From an uncultured Bacilli bacterium (GTDB lineage Bacteria; Bacillota_I; Bacilli_A; ML615J-28; CAG-698): 14,159 nt of DNA. Numbering within the stretch: the stretch's first letter is position 1; each line of letters begins with the position of its first letter. Where the stretch lies: contig CANQVW010000030.1 in assembly GCA_947627395.1 (NCBI GenBank), positions 1-14,159 of the forward strand. The letters run 5' to 3'. Below are positions 8,592 to 14,159 of the stretch, piece by piece. The notes beneath the pieces were generated by a model that was not told the origin of the DNA, did no database searches, and saw only the letters and a program-made list of their open reading frames with translations. The position numbers and the translations under genes were made by a program.

Positions 8592-8919
8592 AATAAAAAC
8601 AAGTGGAATCATTTGTTTAAAAGATGAATATGATTTTGAATATAAAATCTCTGATATTGATTATATAGAATATAATCAACAAGAATATACATATTTATTT
8701 TATCCTAAATATCATGTCATTGAATTATTGAAGCCTAATTTATTTCAAGGAATTCCAGGATTAGATTTAGATTTAAAATTAAAATGCTACGAAAGAAAAA
8801 ATTGAACACCAGTATTTATATCAGAGCGTACACCAAGTGAAAACCGTGTTGATTTATGGGAATTATTAGATAAATACAATATGAAATCATTGAATAGATT
8901 AGAAAATCATCATAGATGA
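8584..8919 (+). pseudogene. Partner of the HipA-like kinase, HipA N-subdomain/HipS-like, broken by TGA
   Basis: It starts at ATG 8584, overlapping the kinase stop by 8 bases (ATGAATGA), so the two were translationally coupled. The open part is 73 residues (MNEIKTSGIICLKDEY to ...LKCYERKN). After TGA 8803-8805 the frame continues sensibly as TPVFISERTPSENR and VDLWELLDKYNMKSLNRLE before decaying to a stop at 8917-8919. The segment FQGIPGLDLDL...ISERTPSENR...DLWELL has the layout of the HipA N-terminal subdomain ('slpL...f..LLPe...R..l'), which exists as a separate protein, HipS, in HipBST systems. That equation is inference from memory. I would expect an intact protein a little over 100 residues long; the end looks replaced by unrelated sequence at the resolvase junction. 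Confidence 0.55.
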
Positions 8920-8942
8920 TCATAATAGAAAGTATTATTATG
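8906..8942. repeat. Two adjacent short hairpins at the junction with the resolvase fragment
   Basis: ATCATC (8906-8911) / GATGAT (8915-8920) with a 3-base loop is followed directly by CATAATA (8921-8927) / TATTATG (8936-8942) with an 8-base loop. They sit where the partner gene loses its expected C-terminus and the resolvase fragment begins. In sequence this AT-rich, chance is possible. Confidence 0.4.
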
Positions 8943-8950
8943 ATTTATTA

Positions 8951-9191
8951 ATGCCTATTTATATCAAACAATATAGTTATAAAAGAAAACAAATCAATCA
9001 AGGAATTACAAAAGCTAAAGATAATCATATTTATAAAGGAAGAAAAAGAATATCTATTGATCCTTTACTTTTTGAGAAATTAGTAAAAGAGTATAATAAT
9101 CATCAAATATCCATTGATGAAGTCATAAAAATACTGAATATCAGTAAGTCTACTTTTTTTTAGAAGAGTAAAAAGTTTTGATAAAAATTAG
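8951..9191 (+). pseudogene. C-terminal DNA-binding fragment of a serine resolvase, frameshifted
   Basis: The readable product has KRKQINQGITKAKDNHIYKGRK followed by an acidic helix and the helix-turn-helix ISIDEVIKILNISKSTFF. This is the hinge and C-terminal HTH of small serine recombinases (Tn3/Bin family: '..RqreGIa.Ak..G.YkGRk...I....a...L.iSrsTfyR..k'). The whole catalytic N-terminal domain with the nucleophile serine is missing. The end is frameshifted at a T8 run (9154-9161): with seven Ts it would read RRVKSFDKN and stop at 9189-9191, but as written it stops at 9161-9163. It is a dead remnant of a mobile element that probably brought in or rearranged the kinase pair. Confidence 0.7.
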
Positions 9192-9208
9192 AAAAGGAGA
9201 AGAGCTAT

Positions 9209-10198
9209 ATGAAATATCAAATACAAACTGCTAAACAAGAAGATTTAAGAAAGATGTGCAAGCTTTGGAATGAAGTTGTACAAGAAGAATATTTTTTAAA
9301 ACCCTTTGAAGAAAAAGAGTATGAAAATTATTTATTAACCAATCCTGACTTTTCATATGATAGTACTTTTGTTATTTATGAAAATCAAACATTGATTGCT
9401 TTCGCAATTGGTTATTTAAGAAAAAGATTTATCGATAACCCAAATGTTGCTGGAATTATTAATAGTATTATTGTGAAAAAAGAATATCGAAAACAAGGAA
9501 TAGGTTCCATGTTATTAACAAAATTAGAAGAATATTTCAAAGAACAAGGAAGAAAGAAAGTAGCAGCAGCTTATTTCTTACCTTCATGTTACCCATGGTA
9601 TATACCAAACACAAACAAACATGACCACCCATGTGCCCCAGGAATTAGAATCAATTCTCGTGAATATTTCTTCTACTTACATAGAGGATATGAACCTTAT
9701 AATTATTGTGATGCCTTTCACTTAGATTTAGAAAACTATGAAATTAGTGACAGCATTAAAAAAATCATGGAAGAAGCAGGAAAAGATCATATTACTATTG
9801 AACTTTATGATCCAAATAAGCATACAGGATTAGATGAATTTTATCGTAAATTAAACATTTATGATTTTGAAAAAGTCATTAAAGAAAATCTATCTTTAGA
9901 AAAACCTTATCCATTCTTAGTTGTTGCGAAAGAAAACCAAGTCGTAGGATGGACTGGCGCAATGTGGAATGAAGAAAGTGGAAGAGGACACTTTGATGGT
10001 ATCGCCATCTTAGAAGAAGTAAGAGGCAGAGGATTAGGAAAAGCTTTATTTTCCCATTTAGCGTACTATAATAAAATGCATGGAGCAAAATTCATGACAT
10101 TTTATACAGGATTAACCAATCATGCAAGATATATTTATATGGGTGCGGGATTTAAAATCATTATGTCCTATGCAAGTATGGGAAAAACTTTCAAATAA
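9209..10198 (+). CDS. Tandem-domain GNAT family N-acetyltransferase
   Basis: A 329-residue product with two GNAT folds. The N-terminal one (about 1-165) has an acetyl-CoA binding motif A at 86-114 with RKQGIG (94-99). The C-terminal one (about 195-329) has GIAILEEVRGRGLGKALF with RGRGLG (272-277) and a NHARYIYMGAGF segment typical of the motif B end. GNAT enzymes move an acetyl group from acetyl-CoA to an amine; the substrate cannot be told from the sequence, and no symbol is justified. The ATG at 9209 has AGGAG (9195-9199) 9 bases upstream. No convincing promoter lies between the resolvase remnant and this gene, so it may be transcribed from within or before the pseudogene region. The frame is intact, in contrast with the region before it. 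Confidence 0.85.
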   Translation: MKYQIQTAKQEDLRKMCKLWNEVVQEEYFLKPFEEKEYENYLLTNPDFSYDSTFVIYENQTLIAFAIGYLRKRFIDNPNVAGIINSIIVKKEYRKQGIGSMLLTKLEEYFKEQGRKKVAAAYFLPSCYPWYIPNTNKHDHPCAPGIRINSREYFFYLHRGYEPYNYCDAFHLDLENYEISDSIKKIMEEAGKDHITIELYDPNKHTGLDEFYRKLNIYDFEKVIKENLSLEKPYPFLVVAKENQVVGWTGAMWNEESGRGHFDGIAILEEVRGRGLGKALFSHLAYYNKMHGAKFMTFYTGLTNHARYIYMGAGFKIIMSYASMGKTFK

Positions 10199-10296
10199 AA
10201 TGAAAAATTCAAATAAATTGAATTATAAAAATGTTTAAATAAATAAAAACATGCATAAAATAATAATATCAAATGAAAGGAAAAACATAAATCATT

Positions 10297-10335
10297 ATGT
10301 CAAAACATAATATTTTATGTTATCTAAATAAATGA
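10297..10335 (+). other. Possible 12-codon leader ORF overlapping the start of the 142-residue membrane protein
   Basis: ATG TCA AAA CAT ... AAT AAA TGA encodes MSKHNILCYLNK. Its TGA overlaps the next gene's ATG (ATGA, 10332-10335). It contains a hairpin ACATAA/TTATGT (10305-10310 and 10315-10320). AAAGGA (10276-10281) is 15 bases upstream, which is long. The downstream gene has no ribosome site of its own, so coupling through this ORF is possible. Chance is also possible. Confidence 0.3.
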
Positions 10336-10760
10336 ATAAAAAATTAAAAGCATTTAAAATTTGTTTACCAATATGTATTGTTTTACTCATTGCGCTTGTT
10401 TTAACCTTTTTCCTAAGTGCACAATATGTTAGTGATGGAACTTTAGAAAAGGGACTTCAAGTTGTTTTCACTGTGATTGTATCTATTTTTCCCATCATTG
10501 TTCTTATTCCAATTTGTGTAGCTTTAGGAATTATTGAAATTTGCTTATGTGTAAAAGAAAATCCCAAAGGAAGTCTCATTGCTTCTTTAGTCTTTCTTTC
10601 TTTATTAATTCCAGTGTTTATTTTTTATGTTTATATGACATTAAGTATACTTTATGAATTGATTTATGTCGTTTTACTCACTATTGTTACAACCATTCTA
10701 TTTATTGTAACATGGATTCTTTCTTGTATCCTTGTTGGAAATGTATCTAAAAAACTTTAA
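10332..10760 (+). CDS. Four-helix membrane protein of unknown function
   Basis: A 142-residue, very hydrophobic product with a basic N-terminus (MNKKLKAFK) and four likely membrane helices at about 9-29, 43-72, 82-104 and 108-136; the C-terminal tail GNVSKKL is basic. I see no catalytic or ligand motif and do not recognise the family. The start is fixed by the in-frame TAA immediately before the ATG. No Shine-Dalgarno lies within 12 bases; the nearest, AAAGGA at 10276-10281, is about 50 bases away. It lies between the acetyltransferase and a second membrane protein and could form a loose group with the latter. Confidence 0.75.
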   Translation: MNKKLKAFKICLPICIVLLIALVLTFFLSAQYVSDGTLEKGLQVVFTVIVSIFPIIVLIPICVALGIIEICLCVKENPKGSLIASLVFLSLLIPVFIFYVYMTLSILYELIYVVLLTIVTTILFIVTWILSCILVGNVSKKL

Positions 10761-10797
10761 TAAATTTAAAAATAATGTTTTTTTCTTTCATTTTTTG

Positions 10798-10842
10798 TGA
10801 TAAAATAGTTCTAAATATCGAAGTTGTATCATATATATATAT
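10798..10842 (+). promoter_or_regulatory. Candidate extended -10 promoter and (AT)6 tract before the 299-residue membrane protein
   Basis: TGA followed by TAAAAT (10801-10806) makes an extended -10; the -35 region is only a T-rich run. The leader then holds a 12-base AT dinucleotide tract (10831-10842), flanked by GTATC (10826-10830) and GATAC (10852-10856), which could pair. Confidence 0.4.
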
Positions 10843-10889
10843 TATGTCAACGATACGATTATATTGTTAATATGATATGAAAGGAAAAC

Positions 10890-11789
10890 ATGAAAAATAA
10901 ATTTAAAAAAATATTGTATCCTAATCTTATTTTTGCAACCATTTTTTTCATAGTCAGCTTCACATTACTCATTTTAATCTTTATCTTTCATTTAGAAAAT
11001 AATTTCTTATCTTATGCAGTTTATCCATGTTGTGTATATTCCTTAGTTTTTTTTATCGCTTGGATGGTTAAACTTATACAGTATAGTAAACAAAAATGGA
11101 AGAATTCAAAGTATTATCATTTTTATCATGAACATTTTGATCTTATTACAAAAATCCTTTTAGTATGTTCACTTTCTATAAATATGATTTATGGAATTTT
11201 TGAGCTTACCACAGGAATCTATTTTTTGTCGACATGGTTTATTACTTTAGCAATTTATTACTTATTACTTTGTTTTATGAAAACTTTTCTCATATTTAGT
11301 GTTAAAAGTAAAAACTTTGGAGAAAACAAACCCAAAGAATATCAACGGCTTCGTAACATTGGTATTTTCATGTTGTTTTTAAATGTATTATTATTAGGAA
11401 TGATTATTCTAATCATTGTACAAAATAGAAATATTACCTATCAAGGATTTTTGATTTATATTGTTGCTCTTTATGATTTTTACTTAATCATTAATGCTAT
11501 AATACGTGTCATTAAATATCGTAAAAAAAGTAGCCCAATACTAATGGCAAGTAAATGCATTAATTTAACTGTTGCAATGATTTCTATGATATCTTTAAGT
11601 GTTGCTTTGATTAGTCAATTTGGTGATCAAGATGATGTGCTTTTTAAAGGGGAAATGATTACAGCATTGGGTTGTGTTGCTGTTATTATCAATACGACAA
11701 TGTCGATTTTAATGATTGTGAAATCTGTTCAATATTTTAAGAATCAATCTGTAGAAGAAGATGAAGTTGATCTACAAGCGTTATTATAA
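10890..11789 (+). CDS. Eight-helix membrane protein of unknown function
   Basis: A 299-residue product with eight predicted membrane segments (about 11-34, 40-64, 86-107, 111-137, 156-177, 185-208, 218-242 and 256-279). Basic loops follow helices two, four and six (SKQKWKNSKYYHF, KSKNFGENKPKE, KYRKKSS), so the N-terminus is probably inside the cell. The tail QSVEEDEVDLQALL is acidic. The regular spacing suggests four two-helix units or a 4+4 duplication. There is no known transporter or enzyme motif. The ATG has AAAGGA 5 to 10 bases upstream (10880-10885). A strong terminator follows the stop directly. Confidence 0.8.
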   Translation: MKNKFKKILYPNLIFATIFFIVSFTLLILIFIFHLENNFLSYAVYPCCVYSLVFFIAWMVKLIQYSKQKWKNSKYYHFYHEHFDLITKILLVCSLSINMIYGIFELTTGIYFLSTWFITLAIYYLLLCFMKTFLIFSVKSKNFGENKPKEYQRLRNIGIFMLFLNVLLLGMIILIIVQNRNITYQGFLIYIVALYDFYLIINAIIRVIKYRKKSSPILMASKCINLTVAMISMISLSVALISQFGDQDDVLFKGEMITALGCVAVIINTTMSILMIVKSVQYFKNQSVEEDEVDLQALL

Positions 11790-11790
11790 A

Positions 11791-11829
11791 TGCCATTTTA
11801 TTCTTTGGAATAAAGTGGTGTTTTTTTTT
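11791..11829 (+). terminator. Strong intrinsic terminator after the eight-helix membrane protein
   Basis: CCATTTTATTC (11793-11803) pairs with GAATAAAGTGG (11808-11818), 11 bp including one G-U pair, with loop TTTG and T9 at 11821-11829. It insulates the following operon from the membrane-protein genes. Confidence 0.9.
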
Positions 11830-11850
11830 ATGAAATAAAAAAAGAAACAA

Positions 11851-11879
11851 TTGAAAAAAATGGAAAAATTTGGTAAAAT
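11851..11879 (+). promoter_or_regulatory. Promoter of the IbrA/IbrB-like operon
   Basis: TTGAAA (11851-11856), a 17-base spacer and TAAAAT (11874-11879) with TGG before the -10 (extended -10). It begins 22 bases after the upstream terminator. The TTG of this -35 box is in frame with the gene and can be mistaken for a start codon. Confidence 0.75.
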
Positions 11880-11922
11880 AAGAAATAACATATGTGAAAA
11901 TGATTTTATGGAAAGGAATATT

Positions 11923-13254
11923 ATGGGAAGAAAATATTTAGATATAAATGTTTATGATGCCACGATGGAGCGTATTAAATATATATTTGATGAATTTCCC
12001 AATATATATATTGCTTTTTCAGGTGGTAAGGACAGTGGATTATTACTAAATCTTATGATTGATTATATGAAGAAAAATCAAATCAAAAGAAAAATAGGAT
12101 TATTTCATCAAGATTTTGAAGCTCAATATTTAAATACAACAGAATATGTAACGAAAATGTTTGAAGAAAACTTAGAATATATAGAACCTTTTTGGGTATG
12201 TTTACCCATGGCAGCCAAAACCCCCATGTCCAATTATGAATTATATTGGTATCCATGGGATGATAAAAAGGAAGAATTATGGGTGCGTCCTATGCCTCCT
12301 ATGGATTACGTTATTCGTTTAAATCATAATCCCCTTTCTTATTATGAATATAAAATGCCACAAGAGGATTTGTTTAAGAAATTTTCTCGATGGTACAGAA
12401 AATATAAAGGTGGAGGAAAAACGATTTGTCTACTTGGAACTAGAGCTGACGAATCTTTGATTCGTTATTCATCAGTGGTCAATAAAAAGAATGCATATGA
12501 TGGAAAAATATGGATTACATCCACATACATTAATGTATTTCATGGAACTCCATTATATGATTGGACAGCAGAAGATGTTTGGATTGCCAATGGTAAATTT
12601 CATTATCCATACAACCATTTATATGATTTATTTTATAAAGCAGGTTTAACAGTGAATCAAATGAGGGTTGCTTCCCCCTTTAATGAGTGGGCAGTACAAA
12701 GTTTAAACATTTATCGCGTGATTGAACCACAAACATGGGTAAAATTGGTAGGTAGAATTCAAGGTGCGAACTTCACTTCAATTTATGGTAAAACCAAAGC
12801 CATGGGATATCGAAAAATTACTCTTCCCCCTGGATATACATGGAAAAAATATACGCAATTTCTATTAGAAACTCTCCCGGTAGAAACAAGAAAAATATAT
12901 CAAAGAAAATTTCGTAAGTCTGTAAAGTTTTGGCATGAAGTAGGTGGAGGACTTCCTGAATATGTCATTGAAGAAATTAAAAGTAAAGGATACAAAATCA
13001 AAAGAAATGGAACGTCTCCTTATACCAAAGATGGTAAATGTAAAATTATTTTTAAACAAGATATTCCAGATGATACAGATGATGTTAAATCTACGGTAAG
13101 TATTCCATCATGGAAAAGAATGTGCTATTGTATATTAAAAAATGATCACCTGTGTCGTTTCATGGGATTTGGTATGACAAAAGATCAAAGTGAAAGAATA
13201 AAATTCTTGAAAGAAAAATATAAGGAAATTAGTGAGGAAAAGATTGATGAATAG
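11923..13254 (+). CDS. ibrA: IbrA-like PP-loop protein (PAPS reductase/ATP pyrophosphatase fold, DUF3440-like C-terminus)
   Basis: A 443-residue product. Residues 28-45 (YIAFSGGKDSGLLLNL) contain the PP-loop SGGKDS (33-38) that binds ATP in PAPS reductases and related adenylating enzymes. GTRADES (172-178) and a WTAEDVW segment are further marks of the PAPS-reductase fold. The C-terminal half, ending around WKRMCYCILKNDHLCRFMGF, fits the DUF3440 extension of IbrA. No sulfate-assimilation genes are nearby. In E. coli, IbrA works with IbrB to switch on prophage Eib genes; its chemistry is unsettled. ATG 11923 is chosen because AAAGGA (11912-11917) lies 5 bases before it, and because the longer in-frame TTG start at 11851 is the promoter -35 box. 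Its end overlaps the next gene by 8 bases. The symbol is by homology only. Confidence 0.8.
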   Translation: MGRKYLDINVYDATMERIKYIFDEFPNIYIAFSGGKDSGLLLNLMIDYMKKNQIKRKIGLFHQDFEAQYLNTTEYVTKMFEENLEYIEPFWVCLPMAAKTPMSNYELYWYPWDDKKEELWVRPMPPMDYVIRLNHNPLSYYEYKMPQEDLFKKFSRWYRKYKGGGKTICLLGTRADESLIRYSSVVNKKNAYDGKIWITSTYINVFHGTPLYDWTAEDVWIANGKFHYPYNHLYDLFYKAGLTVNQMRVASPFNEWAVQSLNIYRVIEPQTWVKLVGRIQGANFTSIYGKTKAMGYRKITLPPGYTWKKYTQFLLETLPVETRKIYQRKFRKSVKFWHEVGGGLPEYVIEEIKSKGYKIKRNGTSPYTKDGKCKIIFKQDIPDDTDDVKSTVSIPSWKRMCYCILKNDHLCRFMGFGMTKDQSERIKFLKEKYKEISEEKIDE

Positions 13255-13954
13255 TATAATCGCTTCATATGTAAATGAAATAAAAAAAGAACTGGATAAA
13301 TGTTTAACAGTTGAAGAAAAAATTGAACAATTGAATGCGATTCGATCGGAATTACATGCAATCTCACCTTTCAAAAATCAACCAGTGGATTGTGTCTTAT
13401 GGATCTCTAATCAAAACGTGCATGCAAATACATGGAATCCAAATCATGTTGCTCCACCTGAAATGAAACTTTTATATACATCCATTGAATGTGATGGATA
13501 TACACAACCCATTGTCACTGGAAAAATGGAAGAAACAGGATATGAAATTGTGGATGGATATCATAGAAATTTAATTTTAAAACATTATCCAGACATCTAT
13601 GAGAGAACACAAGGATATCTTCCTGTTGTTATGATTAATAAAGAAAAAAGTGACCGCATCGCATCCACCATTCGCCATAATCGTGCTAGAGGATCTCATG
13701 AAGTAGATTTAATGGGAAATATTATGCGTGAACTACATGATTTAGGTCGCTCAGATGAGTGGATTTCTTTGCATCTTGGAATGGATAAAGATGAAATTCT
13801 TCGTTTAAAACAAATCACAGGACTTGCGGAATTATTTAGAGAAAAAGAATTTAGTTGTGCTTGGGATCGTGAAGATTCAGAAAATCAAGATGAAGAAGTT
13901 GTACAGGGAATGAAGGAAGAATCAGAAGATTTGAATAAAAATAATTTTAAGTGA
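13247..13954 (+). CDS. ibrB: IbrB-like ParB/sulfiredoxin-fold protein
   Basis: A 235-residue product. A ParB N-terminal-like domain spans about 45-160: WISNQNVHANTWNPN, then YEIVDGYHRN (99-108) corresponding to the ParB 'vdGhHR' box, then RHNRARGSH (143-151) corresponding to the second arginine box. A helix-turn-helix-like segment follows (about 163-193, EWISLHLGMDKDEILRLKQ), then an acidic low-complexity tail rich in Glu/Asp. ParB-fold proteins bind or cut DNA or hydrolyse CTP; which applies here is unknown. It is the constant partner of IbrA-like proteins. ATG 13247 is preferred over GTG 13232 because GAGGAAA (13234-13240) then forms a proper ribosome site and the start overlaps the ibrA stop (ATGAATAG), which implies translational coupling. 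Confidence 0.8.
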   Translation: MNSIIASYVNEIKKELDKCLTVEEKIEQLNAIRSELHAISPFKNQPVDCVLWISNQNVHANTWNPNHVAPPEMKLLYTSIECDGYTQPIVTGKMEETGYEIVDGYHRNLILKHYPDIYERTQGYLPVVMINKEKSDRIASTIRHNRARGSHEVDLMGNIMRELHDLGRSDEWISLHLGMDKDEILRLKQITGLAELFREKEFSCAWDREDSENQDEEVVQGMKEESEDLNKNNFK

Positions 13955-13992
13955 ATTTAGTGTAAAATTCTAAAAAAGAGGAGGATGAAGGA

Positions 13993-14159
13993 ATGACACA
14001 AGTAGAAAAAGTCATGGACTTATTAAAAAAAGCTCACGAACCAGAAATTGAAATTGTGAAAGTGACAGCTTATGGTTATCAATTTAATTATGAAACAGAT
14101 GTTATTGGATGTGTATCTAAATATTGGTATGGAAAACATGAAGTCATTGAACATATTGC
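13993..14159 (+). CDS. Third gene of the IbrA/IbrB-like operon, unknown, cut by the right edge
   Basis: The frame from ATG 13993 is open to the end of the window (55 codons). The ribosome site AGGAGG (13979-13984) lies 8 bases before it. The visible part reads MTQVEKVMDLLKKAHEPEIE, then IVKVTAYGYQFNYETDVIGC and a KYWYGKHEVIEHI segment: an N-terminal helix, then probably beta strands. I do not recognise it. It begins 38 bases after the ParB-like gene with no terminator between, so it probably belongs to the same operon. Confidence 0.7.
   Translation, partial: MTQVEKVMDLLKKAHEPEIEIVKVTAYGYQFNYETDVIGCVSKYWYGKHEVIEHI

Noticed and set aside
8803..8805. TGA read as tryptophan (Mycoplasma-type code)
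   Set aside because: Tryptophan is TGG throughout, TGA ends other intact frames (for example 5230-5232 and 13952-13954), and the other internal stops are TAA.
9072..9097. Promoter for the acetyltransferase (TTGAGA ... TATAAT)
   Set aside because: The spacer is only 14 bases and the elements lie inside the resolvase coding remnant.
10208..10222. Hairpin TTCAA/TTGAA as a terminator after the acetyltransferase
   Set aside because: Only 5 A/T-rich pairs and no U run.
13135..13374. Reverse-strand frames opposite the ibrA/ibrB junction
   Set aside because: They are mirror frames of two recognisable coupled genes, with no promoter or ribosome site.

Overview
The window is AT-rich DNA from a low-GC Gram-positive (Bacillota-like) bacterium. 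The grounds are TTGACA/TATAAT promoters, strong AGGAG ribosome sites, hairpin-plus-U-run terminators and the protein families present. The surface-protein architecture (M60 peptidase, InlB-like and MBG-like repeats) suggests a gut or host-associated species, perhaps near Erysipelotrichales or uncultured Bacilli; that placement is inference. Stops are ordinary TAA/TAG/TGA, tryptophan is TGG, and I see no sign of a UGA=Trp code. All genes except a transposase remnant at the left edge are on the + strand. I see no tRNA, rRNA or CRISPR array.

Layout. 1-183 (minus) reads as a piece of an IS4-like DDE transposase running off the left edge. 397-5232 is one giant surface-protein reading frame (secreted M60 metallopeptidase, beta-helix, InlB-like repeats, MBG/Ig-like repeats, C-terminal membrane anchor). 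A single in-frame TAA at 3637-3639 cuts it, separating the peptidase from its anchor. 5240-7006 is very AT-rich and holds one recognisable gene, a protein ending in the RNxxxHG motif of DUF4209/HEPN-like proteins, behind an imperfect dyad. 7007-7522 is a small membrane protein with its own promoter and terminator.

7675-9191 is a gene graveyard: a HipA-like kinase broken by a one-base insertion and a nonsense codon, an overlapping partner that may correspond to the HipA N-terminal subdomain (HipS-like) broken by a TGA, and the C-terminal DNA-binding end of a serine resolvase. 9209-11789 carries intact genes: a tandem-GNAT acetyltransferase and two polytopic membrane proteins of unknown function, closed by a strong terminator.

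11851 to the end is a new operon: a PP-loop PAPS-reductase-like protein (IbrA-like), an overlapping ParB/sulfiredoxin-fold partner (IbrB-like) and a third, partial unknown gene. IbrA and IbrB homologues are known as paired regulators of prophage genes in E. coli; what this operon does here is unknown. It and the DUF4209/HEPN-like gene are the best candidates for a little-described system. The split HipA remnant is the best candidate for an undescribed arrangement.
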